This document shows positions 48,789-56,827 of a stretch of DNA of 64,000 nucleotides, piece after piece. This stretch comes from an uncultured Alphaproteobacteria bacterium (GTDB taxonomy: Bacteria; Pseudomonadota; Alphaproteobacteria; HIMB59; GCA-002718135). Every line of letters begins with the position of its first letter. The stretch's first letter is position 1. The position numbers were made by a program, and so were the translations under genes. The stretch lies in contig CACIQI010000001.1 of the NCBI GenBank assembly GCA_902588745.1, positions 77,924 through 141,923 of the forward strand. Direction: 5' to 3'. The notes beneath the pieces were generated by a model that saw only the letters and a list, made by a program, of their open reading frames with translations, ran no database searches and was not told the origin of the DNA.

Positions 48789-50158
48789 TTATTCTTAAAT
48801 TTAATTGTTACCCAATTTTGCTCATCATCTCTAATTATTTTAAGTAATAATGAGGATCTACCTGTTTTTTCTAAAGAATTTACTAATTCTTCAAATGAAT
48901 TCATATTGTTAATAACCTCTCTATTAACTTCTGTGATTATGTCATCATTTTGCAAACTACTATCAATGTCGTCAATTGAAATTACTTTAACCCCACTTTC
49001 ATGATCTTCAATAGTAATTCCTAAAGATTCAATTTTTAAGTTTTTTTCAATATTTGTAGTTGTTTTTCTTTCCGTAACTACCTCTCCAGGTAATTCTCCT
49101 AATATTACCTCAATACGAATTTTTTTATTTTTTCTCCAAACTTCTAATATTGCAGTCGAGCCCACATCTGACTCTGCAACAACTCTTGGTAAATCAGGCA
49201 TCTTTTTAATTTCTATATTATTAAATTTTAAAATTACATCGCCTGGTTCTAATCCAGCAGTTTTTGAGGGACCATTAGGATTGACATTGGATATGAATGC
49301 ACCTTTTTGATCAGGTAAACCAAGACTTTCCGCAAAATCCTTTGTAACAGGTTGAATTTGTACACCTAACCAACCTCTCTTAGTTTTTCCAAAATCTTTT
49401 AATTGTTGTACTATTTTTTTGGCACTATTCGCAGGTATTGCAAATCCTAAACCAATACTTCCACCTGTTTGCGAGACAATTGCCGTATTAATTCCTATTA
49501 CCTCTCCATCTAAATTAAATAATGGTCCACCGGAATTACCACGGTTAATAGATGCATCTGTTTGTAAAAATTTAACATATGGTCCACTGCCTAAATCTCT
49601 TGAAATTGCAGATATAATTCCTGCAGTGACAGTTCCACCCAAACCAAGAGGATTTCCAATTGCAATTGACCAATCTCCAACTCTCATCTTATCCGAGTCT
49701 CCCCAACCAACATATGTAAGTTTTTTATTTTTTGAATCAATTTTCAATACAGCTATGTCTGCTTTGGGATCTCTTCCAAGTAATTCAGCTGTAAACTCTG
49801 TTTCATCATTTAGTATAACAGTTATTTCATCAGCTCCTTCAATTACATGATTATTTGTAACAACTATACCATCTTCACTTATTATAAAACCTGAACCAAG
49901 TCCTGTCATTGGTCGTTGTGATCGTCTTTGATCACGATCAAAATATTCTTTAAAAAAATCATCAAAGGGAGATCCCTCCGGAAATTGAGGTATTTGATTT
50001 TGATTATTATTTTCAACAATAGTGGTTGATGCAATACTAACTACCGCAGGAGATAATTGTTCTACTAAATCAGCAAAACTCTCAGGTACAGCAAGTAATG
50101 GTTTCGAAAATAAAATTGAAATTAAGAATAAAAATTTAATTCTCATATTAATTGTCAT
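48785..50158 (-). CDS. degP: Periplasmic Do/DegP-family serine endopeptidase
   Basis: Periplasmic protease/chaperone for misfolded envelope proteins. 457 residues with signal peptide MTINMRIKFLFLISILFSKPLLAVP. The trypsin-like domain has His in IVVTNNHVIEGAD, Asp in PKADIAVLKID and Ser in NRGNSGGPLFNLDG. A PDZ domain follows (GWLGVQIQPVTKDFAESLGL), then a second, shorter PDZ (SLGITIEDHESGVKVISIDDIDSSLQNDDIITEVN). Overlaps DUF2065 by 11 bases; lies downstream of hflK and hflC. Confidence 0.96.
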   Translation of the reverse strand: MTINMRIKFLFLISILFSKPLLAVPESFADLVEQLSPAVVSIASTTIVENNNQNQIPQFPEGSPFDDFFKEYFDRDQRRSQRPMTGLGSGFIISEDGIVVTNNHVIEGADEITVILNDETEFTAELLGRDPKADIAVLKIDSKNKKLTYVGWGDSDKMRVGDWSIAIGNPLGLGGTVTAGIISAISRDLGSGPYVKFLQTDASINRGNSGGPLFNLDGEVIGINTAIVSQTGGSIGLGFAIPANSAKKIVQQLKDFGKTKRGWLGVQIQPVTKDFAESLGLPDQKGAFISNVNPNGPSKTAGLEPGDVILKFNNIEIKKMPDLPRVVAESDVGSTAILEVWRKNKKIRIEVILGELPGEVVTERKTTTNIEKNLKIESLGITIEDHESGVKVISIDDIDSSLQNDDIITEVNREVINNMNSFEELVNSLEKTGRSSLLLKIIRDDEQNWVTIKFKNN

Positions 50159-50348
50159 AGTATTTGAACGTGAAATAAATAAGGCACAGTCCTACAAGAG
50201 CAAAAAATAAACTAATATTTTTTACAGTTTGTGGATTAATAAGGGAAACCATATCAAGATATTTCTTTAAATTGTTCGCTAAGACAAAATAGAGTATGCC
50301 TTCAATGATCAGCACTAGACCTATGCTTATTAGTAATATTTCAAACAT
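50148..50348 (-). CDS. DUF2065 (YjeT-like) small membrane protein
   Basis: Two-helix inner-membrane protein, 66 residues: LLISIGLVLIIEGILYFVLAN, KKYLDMVSL, then NISLFFALVGLCLIYFTFKY. In many proteobacteria DUF2065 sits directly after hflC, exactly as here, suggesting a link to the HflKC complex; its function is unknown. Overlaps hflC by one base and degP by 11. Confidence 0.85.
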   Translation of the reverse strand: MFEILLISIGLVLIIEGILYFVLANNLKKYLDMVSLINPQTVKNISLFFALVGLCLIYFTFKYYDN

Positions 50349-51223
50349 TAATTTTGGATATCTATTTCACCAAAAAATTTTTCACAAACTTCTCCAGGAG
50401 CAATTACCATGGACATTTCTGTGTCTCCAAAGGTATCTTTACAAGCTTGCATTGTTCTTAAGAAATCAAAAAATTCCTCATCACGACTATAAGCATCACC
50501 TAATATTTTATTTTTAGCAGCATCTCCTTCACCTCTTAGTATTGATGAAGTTCTTTCGGCTTCGGCTAAAATTACTGTTTGTTGTCTATCTGCTGATGCA
50601 ACAATTTCTTTAGAAAGTTCTTCACCTTCTGCTCTTAATAAATTGGCTTCTTTTTCACGTTCAGAACGCATTCTTTGATAAACATTATTAGATACTTGTT
50701 CTGTTAAATCTGTTCTTCCAATTCTTATATCTACTATTTTAACGCCAAAAGAATCCTCATTAACCTTAATTTGTTTTTCAATTTCATTCATAATATTAAT
50801 ACGTTCATCACTCAGTAGTGATGTTAAAGAGTATTGTGCAATTACACCTCTAACTGCTGCATTTATAATTCTTCCAAATCTATCCGAAAAAGTTGTTTCA
50901 TTTCTAACTGTCTGATAAAACTTTAAAGGATCAACAATGTTGTATCTTGCAAATGAATCAACAATAATCCTTTTTTGATCTGAAAGTATCATTTCTTCAG
51001 GCTGGGGATCGAGATTAAGTAATCTAGAATCTAAAAAAACAGCATCTTGAATAAAAGGAATTTTAAATTGAAGGCCAGGTTTTGTAACAACTTTTCTTGG
51101 GTCACCAAATTGAAGTACTAAAGCTTGCTTAGTTTCATTTACAATAAAAAAAGCTCCAGTAAAAGTAAGGAAAAGAATAAATAAAACTAAAACTATAAGT
51201 AAATTTCTTGCACTAAATCTCAT
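50348..51223 (-). CDS. hflC: FtsH protease modulator HflC
   Basis: SPFH/band-7 protein forming the large HflKC cage around FtsH at the inner membrane. About 291 residues from the ATG at 51221-51223, just after the hflK stop; an upstream in-frame start at 51253 would run back into hflK. One N-terminal helix (LLIVLVLFILFLTFTGAFFIV), the band-7 domain (QALVLQFGDPRKVVTKPGLQFKIPF), then a helical region EKEANLLRAEGEELSKEIVASADR. Confidence 0.95.
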   Translation of the reverse strand: MRFSARNLLIVLVLFILFLTFTGAFFIVNETKQALVLQFGDPRKVVTKPGLQFKIPFIQDAVFLDSRLLNLDPQPEEMILSDQKRIIVDSFARYNIVDPLKFYQTVRNETTFSDRFGRIINAAVRGVIAQYSLTSLLSDERINIMNEIEKQIKVNEDSFGVKIVDIRIGRTDLTEQVSNNVYQRMRSEREKEANLLRAEGEELSKEIVASADRQQTVILAEAERTSSILRGEGDAAKNKILGDAYSRDEEFFDFLRTMQACKDTFGDTEMSMVIAPGEVCEKFFGEIDIQN

Positions 51224-51224
51224 C

Positions 51225-52331
51225 TTAATTATTTCCTGACTTTTTAAGTTCATTCAATGGAAGGTAAGGAACTACACCCTGTCCATTTCCAGTATCATCT
51301 AAAATTATTTTGTTCTTACCTTCTAAAACTTCTCTTAAAGTTTCTAAATAAATTCTTCTCTTAGTTACTTCTTTCGCATCTTTATAACTATTATAAACAT
51401 CAATAAAGTTTTGTGCCACACCTTCTGCTTGTTTAACCACCTGCTCTTTATATGCTGTAGCTGCTTCAACAAGTTTGGCTGCTTCACCACGAGCATTAGG
51501 CACAATTCTATTTAAATAAGTGTTTGCTTCGTTAACTAATCTTTCTTTATCTTGTCTTGCTCTTTGAACCTCGTCAAAAGCATCAATAACTTGATCAGGT
51601 GGATCAACACTTTGAAGCTGCACTGATTGAATTAAAACACCACTTTCATAAGAATCTAAAACTAATTGTAATTCATTTCTTACAACTTGTTCAACCTCTT
51701 GACGACCTTCTGTAAGTAAAAATTGAAGATCCCTTTGACCTACGACTTCACGAACAACACTTTCAGACATATCTTTGACGGTAAGTTCTGGATTTCTAAG
51801 CTTGAATAAAAAATTTCCAGCATCTTTGATTTTGAAGAGTACTGTGAATGCAACATCTGCTATGTTTTGATCACCCGTAAGCATTAAACTTTCTTCAATA
51901 ACTTTTCTCTCTGCATTTGAATTTGAGCCAAAACCAAGATCACTTGCACTTCTAAATCCAACATTGATTTTTCTAATTACTTCAACTTTAGGTGTAACAG
52001 TTTTACCAATTGGAGTAGGAAAAAAGTAATGTAATCCAGGATCAGTTGTTTGACCATTCCATTTTCCAAATAAAAGCTCTACACCCTGTTCATCAGGTTC
52101 AACCCTGTAAAAACCAGTAGCTAACCATAGTAAAATAGCTACAATAATAAAAATAGAAAAATTACGCCTTCCGCCAAATTTAAAATTTCCAAATCTATCT
52201 TTTGCTTTTCTTATTGAGTCTTCAAAATCTCTTCTATTTGGACCATCTCCGGAACCACCTGAGCCCCAAGGGTTGTTATTTCCCCCTGATCCCCAAGGAT
52301 TATTGTCATTGTTATTTTTATTCCAGTTCAT
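51225..52331 (-). CDS. hflK: FtsH protease modulator HflK
   Basis: Partner of HflC in the FtsH-regulating complex, 368 residues. The N-terminus is a typical HflK Asn/Gly-rich cytoplasmic stretch (NNPWGSGGSGDGPN), then a membrane helix at about 57-73 (FSIFIIVAILLWLATGFY), and the band-7 domain (VEPDEQGVELLFGKWNGQTTDPGLHYFFPTPIG). The C-terminal helical part has ANTYLNRIVPNARGEAAKLVEAATAYKEQVV. First gene of the long minus-strand run; divergent from mrp. Confidence 0.96.
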   Translation of the reverse strand: MNWNKNNNDNNPWGSGGNNNPWGSGGSGDGPNRRDFEDSIRKAKDRFGNFKFGGRRNFSIFIIVAILLWLATGFYRVEPDEQGVELLFGKWNGQTTDPGLHYFFPTPIGKTVTPKVEVIRKINVGFRSASDLGFGSNSNAERKVIEESLMLTGDQNIADVAFTVLFKIKDAGNFLFKLRNPELTVKDMSESVVREVVGQRDLQFLLTEGRQEVEQVVRNELQLVLDSYESGVLIQSVQLQSVDPPDQVIDAFDEVQRARQDKERLVNEANTYLNRIVPNARGEAAKLVEAATAYKEQVVKQAEGVAQNFIDVYNSYKDAKEVTKRRIYLETLREVLEGKNKIILDDTGNGQGVVPYLPLNELKKSGNN

Positions 52332-52417
52332 ATATTATTGATAAAATTGGCTGTATCTACTAACACTAATTATATTAATTAATAACTAATATTTGAGTAA
52401 ATCTGGAAAAATCAAGT

Positions 52418-53461
52418 ATGTCTGATGAAATTTTATCTTTAATTTATACTTTTTCTAAGAAATATAGTGATCCTGAAACAAATCTTAGTTTTGATCCTAA
52501 AAATCAAAATATTTCAGCAGTTGTAAAAGAGGGTAATGTAAATATTTCTTTACTTGTAAAAGGTCAAAAAGAAGATCTATATCTAAATATAGCAAGATTG
52601 CTTAAAAAAAATGTTGAACAAATTTCTGGAATACTTTCTGTGAATGTAATCATTAACTCAGATGTAGAAAGTACTAAAACAAATAATAATGATAATAAAA
52701 GATTTAAGATTAATGCAAAAAATATAGTAGCGATTGCTAGTGGTAAGGGTGGAGTTGGCAAATCAACATTTTCAGTAAATCTTGCTACAGCTTTAAGCTC
52801 ACTAGATCTTAATATCGGCTTACTTGATGCAGATATTTATGGCCCTAGCATTCCTAGAATGATGGGTATTTCTCAAAAACCTATAATGAATGAAAACAAA
52901 AAACTTGTACCTTTAGAAAATTACCGAATAAAATTAATGTCAATTGGTTTTATTTTAGACTCAGAAGCTCCAACAATTTGGAGAGGACCAATGGTTATGA
53001 AAGCATTAGAACAAATGTTTAATGGAGTTGAATGGGGTGAATTAGATTACCTGATAATAGATCTACCACCTGGTACTGGAGATGCTCAGCTTACTTTAGC
53101 TCAAAGTTCAAAGCTTTCAGGATCAATAGTAATTTCCACACCTCAAGATGTAGCTCTTACTGATGCTAGAAAAGGAATAAATATGTTTAAAAAAGTAAAT
53201 GTTAATATTCTTGGTATTGTTGAAAATATGAGTTATTTTTTATGTGATAATTGTAATCAAAAACATTATATATTTTCAAAAGATGGTGTGAAAAAAGAAG
53301 CTGATGAATTTAAAATACCTTTTTTAGGAGAAATTCCTATTGATACAAATTTAAGAATTCAATCTGATAAGGGAATACCTGCTTTGATAGATAATCCAGA
53401 TGGTGAAATTTCAAAAAAATTTATATCAATTGCTAAAAACTTAAAAAAAACTCTCGATTAA
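52418..53461 (+). CDS. mrp: Mrp/NBP35-family Fe-S cluster carrier ATPase
   Basis: P-loop ATPase (ApbC/Mrp) that carries Fe-S clusters to target proteins. 347 residues. The N-terminal region (about 1-85) is DUF59/MIP18-like but weakly conserved. The deviant Walker A is IASGKGGVGKSTFSVNLA (about 109-126), then DADIYGPSIPRMMG, DYLIIDLPPGTGDAQLTLAQ, and the cluster-binding CxxC in CDNCNQKHYIFSKDG (about 282-285). Tail-to-tail with thyA, overlapping by 4 bases. Confidence 0.95.
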   Translation: MSDEILSLIYTFSKKYSDPETNLSFDPKNQNISAVVKEGNVNISLLVKGQKEDLYLNIARLLKKNVEQISGILSVNVIINSDVESTKTNNNDNKRFKINAKNIVAIASGKGGVGKSTFSVNLATALSSLDLNIGLLDADIYGPSIPRMMGISQKPIMNENKKLVPLENYRIKLMSIGFILDSEAPTIWRGPMVMKALEQMFNGVEWGELDYLIIDLPPGTGDAQLTLAQSSKLSGSIVISTPQDVALTDARKGINMFKKVNVNILGIVENMSYFLCDNCNQKHYIFSKDGVKKEADEFKIPFLGEIPIDTNLRIQSDKGIPALIDNPDGEISKKFISIAKNLKKTLD

Positions 53462-54288
53462 ACATTCATCTTAGCATCAATTTTTTCATGATGCTGATAG
53501 TTTATTAATTTAAAATCATTTACATTGTATTTAAAAAAATCTTTTGTTTCGAATTGAAGTTCAGGTAATTTTTTAGGCACTCTTTCTAATTGGATTTTAA
53601 CCTGCTCAAAATGTTCTTTGTAAATGTGAAAATCTCCTAAAGTATGAATAAAAGTTCCAACTTCTAATTTACACTCTCTAGCCAATATATGAGTTAAAAG
53701 ACTATAACTAGCTATATTAAATGGAACACCCAAAAACATGTCACATGACCTTTGATATAATTGGCAGCTTAATTTGTTATTAGAAATAAAAAATTGTGAA
53801 AATGCATGACATGCTGGCAACGACATATTTTTAATTTCCGGAGGGTTCCAAGCAGAAATTATATGACGCCTACCATTTGGATCTTCTTTTAATCCTTTAA
53901 TTAAATTTAAAACTTGATCTTCTCCATTAAAATTTCTCCATTGAACTCCATAAATTTTACCAACATCACCTTCAAAACGAGCTTGTGATTTCCAGTAATC
54001 AGCTTGAGCATTTTGCGTCCAAATAGTTTTTTTATCTTTTAAATTTTCTCTTGAATCATTGTATAAAATTTCAGCAAGTCTTCTCTCATCGTCTGAACCT
54101 TCGATGAACCACAATAACTCTGAAACTACAGATTTCCATGCTAGTTTTTTAGTTGTTATAGCAGGAAAACCTTTTGATAGATCATAATGCATTTGATAAC
54201 CAAAAGACTTTCTAACACCACCCGCTCTACTTTCAACATCAGAGCCATTATCATAACAATATCTCAAAGCATCTAGGTATTGTTTCAT
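53458..54288 (-). CDS. thyA: Thymidylate synthase (ThyA type)
   Basis: Methylates dUMP to dTMP using methylene-tetrahydrofolate, yielding dihydrofolate. About 276 residues from the ATG at 54286-54288, which forms an ATGA overlap with the folA stop; a TTG 9 bases earlier is possible. Motifs: the catalytic Cys in SLPACHAFSQFFI, QRSCDMFLGVPFNIASYSLL and FIHTLGDFHIYKEH. The enzyme has the insert typical of the longer ThyA form. Pairs with folA, which regenerates tetrahydrofolate. Confidence 0.97.
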   Translation of the reverse strand: MKQYLDALRYCYDNGSDVESRAGGVRKSFGYQMHYDLSKGFPAITTKKLAWKSVVSELLWFIEGSDDERRLAEILYNDSRENLKDKKTIWTQNAQADYWKSQARFEGDVGKIYGVQWRNFNGEDQVLNLIKGLKEDPNGRRHIISAWNPPEIKNMSLPACHAFSQFFISNNKLSCQLYQRSCDMFLGVPFNIASYSLLTHILARECKLEVGTFIHTLGDFHIYKEHFEQVKIQLERVPKKLPELQFETKDFFKYNVNDFKLINYQHHEKIDAKMNV

Positions 54289-54773
54289 CTTTCCCAAATC
54301 TCAAAATGGCAAGTTGAGTCTCCATTTATTTTTTTAATCATTTTCATATTATTTTCTATTAAAGATATATTTATAAATTTTTCACATTTATAATTACCGT
54401 AGATTCTTGTAAGATAAAATTGTTCTATAGATTTAAAAGTTAAATTTATTATTTCTGAACCTCCAATTATAAAAATATCCATATCTTTGTGCTCTGATTG
54501 AAGATTTTGAATTTGATCATTTATGTTTCCACTAAAGTAATAATCTGCCCCTTCTATTAATTGTTTATCTTTACTTGTAATCAGAACATTTATTCTTGAT
54601 TTTAAAGGTGTAGGCATAAAAGGATCTTCCCAAGTCTTCCTTCCCATTACAACGATGTTATTTAAAGTATTTTCTTTAAACCATTTTAAGTCAATTGAAT
54701 TTTTAGGCCAGGGCATACTTTGGCCCTTACTTATCCCACCCTTTTCATCTACTGCCATTATTGCTTTAATCAT
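54285..54773 (-). CDS. folA: Dihydrofolate reductase
   Basis: Reduces dihydrofolate to tetrahydrofolate with NADPH. 162 residues. Motifs: KAIMAVDEKGGISKGQSMPWP (the active-site Asp position after PWP is shifted: NSIDLKWFKENT), VVMGRKTWED, and FIIGGSEIINLTF. Translationally coupled to thyA, the classic folA-thyA pair. Upstream on the minus strand lies the AT-rich spacer before ssrA. Confidence 0.95.
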   Translation of the reverse strand: MIKAIMAVDEKGGISKGQSMPWPKNSIDLKWFKENTLNNIVVMGRKTWEDPFMPTPLKSRINVLITSKDKQLIEGADYYFSGNINDQIQNLQSEHKDMDIFIIGGSEIINLTFKSIEQFYLTRIYGNYKCEKFINISLIENNMKMIKKINGDSTCHFEIWER

Positions 54774-54863
54774 ATTTTTTTATTTTATGTCTTAATTAGT
54801 AACAATTTTTTTTTTTAATTGCTAGATTTCAAGACAAAACTTTCAAGTATAATTAGTTTAAGG

Positions 54864-54869
54864 TATAAT
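54864..54869 (+). promoter_or_regulatory. Probable -10 box of ssrA
   Basis: A perfect TATAAT lies just before the first hairpin of the tmRNA acceptor piece; a second TATAAT sits 16 bases upstream (54848-54853). No convincing TTGACA is present at the matching -35 distance. Position and sequence suit a strong stable-RNA promoter, but the exact start site cannot be fixed. Confidence 0.55.
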
Positions 54870-55042
54870 GAAAATGTTGCTTTGCAACTAAGATAATAAA
54901 TGCTTTGTGCAATAAGTTATTCGGACCCGGGGGCGGTACCCGGCGTCTCCACCAAATATGGGGACGAAATAGGTTTGACGGTAATTCAAAGACAAAGACT
55001 TTATCCGGTATTGTACCACCGTTATCGGGCTATTTTATAAAC

Positions 55043-55075
55043 GCTAACGATAATAGATTAGCACTTGCTGCCTAG
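55043..55075 (+). other. tmRNA tag reading frame (ANDNRLALAA)
   Basis: GCT AAC GAT AAT AGA TTA GCA CTT GCT GCC TAG. With the alanine carried by tmRNA the added tag is AANDNRLALAA. AANDN is the alphaproteobacterial start recognised by SspB-alpha, and the hydrophobic end in AA is the ClpX degron. At 11 residues it is shorter than the 14-residue Caulobacter tag, so the two recognition sites lie almost against each other. Confidence 0.93.
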
Positions 55076-55098
55076 ATTCTAGGTGAGCGCGGTCAGGG

Positions 55099-55121
55099 GC
55101 ACCGAGCAACAGAACGCCCCA
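55099..55121 (+). repeat. R0: 3' end of ssrA, parent copy of the direct repeat
   Basis: This 23-base segment, starting GCACCGAGC and ending AACAGAACGCCCCA, is the loop and 3' strand of the terminal tmRNA hairpin. It is the only copy preceded by GGGG, which makes the hairpin. The same segment recurs in direct orientation at R1-R4, as expected of an attachment site that integrating DNA has copied. Confidence 0.9.
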
Positions 55122-55130
55122 TTTAAAGAT

Positions 55131-55328
55131 ATGGATTTGATAGAATACATTGGAGCAAGGTTACTAGTTGGAATTATTTTTATAGTAGTATGTGTAATTA
55201 TAATGATTGCTAGTTGGGGTGTACAATCAAAGGTAACTTTTCTAAGAAATAAACCTAGATTAGTTTTTGGGGTAATTTTTTTTGGTATATTATTATTAAT
55301 AGCGTATTCACATGGAGAATTTGATTAA
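55131..55328 (+). CDS. Cassette 1 gene: small two-helix membrane protein, 65 residues
   Basis: Not recognised. The ATG at 55131 is 10 bases after the ssrA end; a longer frame beginning inside ssrA (55083) is not credible. The product has a short acidic start (MDLIEYIGARL), a first helix LLVGIIFIVVCVIIMIASWGV, a basic loop QSKVTFLRNKPR, and a second helix LVFGVIFFGILLLIAYSHG. Only gene in the unit between R0 and R1, and the only one of the four cassette genes on the plus strand. It ends 7 bases before R1. Confidence 0.65.
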   Translation: MDLIEYIGARLLVGIIFIVVCVIIMIASWGVQSKVTFLRNKPRLVFGVIFFGILLLIAYSHGEFD

Positions 55329-55335
55329 ATTTAAA

Positions 55336-55358
55336 GCACAAAGCAACAGAACGCCCCA
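55336..55358 (+). repeat. R1: ssrA 3'-end direct repeat
   Basis: Matches R0 at 21 of 23 bases (two changes at positions 5-6). The upstream GGGG arm of the tmRNA hairpin is absent, so only the distal ~22 bases were copied. Lies 237 bases from R0. Confidence 0.9.
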
Positions 55359-55361
55359 CTT

Positions 55362-55463
55362 TTAAAATATTGCAAATCCTAAATTAAATATTCCTCTTAA
55401 GATCAAAAATATACAAATAACCAAACCAATTGTTGCTAATGTTTTTACTAATTTTTGTTTCAT
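55362..55463 (-). CDS. Cassette 2 gene: 33-residue membrane peptide
   Basis: Not recognised; too short for most gene finders. The frame opens with ATG at 55461-55463, reads MKQKLVKTLATIGLVICIF and ends GLGF-like (GIFNLGFAIF) three bases after R1. A basic start followed by one hydrophobic helix (TIGLVICIFLILRGIFNLGF) suggests an inner-membrane peptide, possibly toxin-like, but there is no homology evidence. It is the only frame of any size in this 170-base unit and is opposite in strand to the repeats. Confidence 0.4.
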   Translation of the reverse strand: MKQKLVKTLATIGLVICIFLILRGIFNLGFAIF

Positions 55464-55505
55464 ATGATGGAATATTAAAATATATAAATTAATGTGATTG
55501 TTCAA

Positions 55506-55528
55506 GCACAAGGCAACAGAACGCCCCA
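55506..55528 (+). repeat. R2: ssrA 3'-end direct repeat
   Basis: Matches R0 at 20 of 23 bases and R1 at 22 of 23. It lies 170 bases after R1. The shared A-A at positions 5-6 with R1 shows R1 and R2 are closer to each other than to the ssrA copy. Confidence 0.88.
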
Positions 55529-55618
55529 TACTAAATTTCAAAATATCTCAGTTAATTATAGGTTTTTTATATCTTGTAATTAAATCTGCCGTAGCTATGC
55601 TGTAGATAATTAAATTAA

Positions 55619-56032
55619 TTAATCATAACAACCAGAAGATACGGGAGGGCTACCTCTACAAATCCAAAGATCCATAATCCTCCCATCATTAAGATTTGCA
55701 TCCAATACTATCAAAAGCAATAATAAAATTATTATTAAAAAAAAATATAGACCTATAGGAGCTTTTATTCTTTGTTCTGATTTATTTATAATTCTTCTTG
55801 TTAAAAATCTAAATATCAAAAAAATTTGGAAAGGAAGGAAATTAAATATACCAAAAACAAAAGCTACTACTCCTAAAAATTGAATAAAATTATCGGCAGC
55901 GCTACTAAGTCTATAAATTGCAATAACGAGAAAAATATTATAAAACATTGCAAGCCATTGACTAATACCTTTTGGCCTAACTACATAATTTGGTATCCAT
56001 ATGATTTGATTTAAAAAAGATTTATTATTCAT
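55619..56032 (-). CDS. Cassette 3 gene: membrane protein of unknown function, 137 residues
   Basis: Not recognised. Three or four hydrophobic segments: LAMFYNIFLVIAIYRL (about 28-43), FIQFLGVVAFVFGIFNFLPFQIFLIFRF (about 50-77) and IGLYFFLIIILLLLLIVLD (about 93-111). A basic loop TRRIINKSEQRIK lies between, and the tail DLWICRGSPPVSSGCYD has two Cys that could form a disulfide on the outer face. The only credible gene in the R2-R3 unit; about 90 bases after it and 140 bases before it contain no clear frame. Confidence 0.7.
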   Translation of the reverse strand: MNNKSFLNQIIWIPNYVVRPKGISQWLAMFYNIFLVIAIYRLSSAADNFIQFLGVVAFVFGIFNFLPFQIFLIFRFLTRRIINKSEQRIKAPIGLYFFLIIILLLLLIVLDANLNDGRIMDLWICRGSPPVSSGCYD

Positions 56033-56178
56033 TAGAAATTATAATAAAATTTATCCATAAAATATTTTAACACATTAATTACAAATACTAAATAATCGCC
56101 GTAATCTCGCAGGAGTAAAGTTATAAAAATTGAAATTTATTATATAAAAAAACCAAGTTTTCTTTTAGTTTGGTTGAC

Positions 56179-56201
56179 GCACCGGAAAACAAAACGCCCC
56201 A
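56179..56201 (+). repeat. R3: ssrA 3'-end direct repeat
   Basis: Matches R0 at 19 of 23 bases, keeping GCACCGG at the start (like R0, unlike R1 and R2) and AAACGCCCCA at the end. It lies 673 bases after R2. The flanking AACCAA/TTGGTT inverted repeat just upstream (56151-56175) may be incidental. Confidence 0.8.
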
Positions 56202-56287
56202 CTAAATACTTAAATTCTAATTATTTTCTTTTTTTTAAGTTGCTCTAAATTTATGCGTAACATGTGCTAAATTAAATTAAAATTTTT

Positions 56288-56644
56288 CTAATTTTCACCA
56301 AACCATTCCCAAATAACTTCGGCAATAATATCACAGCTTGTTTCACCTGATTCAATTACTAAAGCTGCGCCTTCTGCACCATTTTCCCAAGCCAATTCTT
56401 GACTTTCAGTTAGATGATCTAGCTCTGATGAGTATCTTTCAAATCTAGGACTTTCTTGTAATCTTTCTGTTATTAAAGTGTAATATTGATTATCTATACA
56501 GTTTTCTTCATAAACAAATATTTGAACCCACAATCCTCCTAAAGTAGCTATATCCTCATTAGAAACTTCTACATCATGAAATGCTAGAGCAGGGTTAACA
56601 AAAAATAAGAAGACTGTGATTTTTTTTATTAATTTTAAAAACAT
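56288..56644 (-). CDS. Cassette 4 gene: small secreted protein, 118 residues
   Basis: Not recognised. A clear signal peptide (MFLKLIKKITVFLFFVNPALA, cleavage before FHDVE) precedes an acidic mature domain of about 97 residues with two Cys (ENCIDNQ and TSCDIIAEV), which could pair. Acidic and aromatic-rich (WVQIFVYEE, EVIWEWFGEN). It occupies the R3-R4 unit, with about 85 bases after its stop and 183 bases before its start lacking clear frames. Periplasmic location is inferred. Confidence 0.7.
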   Translation of the reverse strand: MFLKLIKKITVFLFFVNPALAFHDVEVSNEDIATLGGLWVQIFVYEENCIDNQYYTLITERLQESPRFERYSSELDHLTESQELAWENGAEGAALVIESGETSCDIIAEVIWEWFGEN

Positions 56645-56827
56645 AATTAAACATACAATAAATTTTAAATAATTTAATTAAATTATTATATATCGTGAGT
56701 AAAATGTGAGTAACATAATTAAAAATTCTCTCGTCTCAAAATAAATATGATTAATATTGAAAACTAACTACAAAGTTTCTACGAAGAAGTTTCCAAAAGT
56801 CCTTATTTTCTGTTAATAATGATGAAG

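Larger units (their letters stand above)
54876..55121 (+). ncRNA. ssrA: Transfer-messenger RNA, circularly permuted two-piece form
   Basis: Rescues stalled ribosomes and tags nascent chains. The tRNA-like 3' half comes first: T stem CCGGG, loop GGCGGTA, CCCGG, then CGTCTCC-A-CCA ending at 54954. The 5' half follows, starting GGGGACGAAATAGGTTTGACGG at 54960. GGGGACG pairs with CGTCTCC, including the G3-U wobble expected for alanine charging. Only 5 bases (AATAT) separate the halves. The tag frame is at 55043-55075. The 3' end is the hairpin GGGGC...GCCCC (55096-55120) typical of alphaproteobacterial tmRNA coding pieces. The 5' limit is approximate, placed at a GTTGC-TTT-GCAAC hairpin. The last ~22 bases are repeated downstream. 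Confidence 0.95.

Noticed and set aside
55083-55130. A GTG-started extension of the cassette 1 gene running back into ssrA
   Set aside because: It would translate the 3' end of tmRNA; the ATG at 55131 gives a normal membrane protein, so the extension is a frame left open by chance.
55529-55618. A minus-strand fragment ending SIATADLITRYKKPIIN between R2 and the cassette 3 gene
   Set aside because: It has no start codon beyond ATT/TTA and a stop just upstream; it may be a gene remnant, but too little is left to call.
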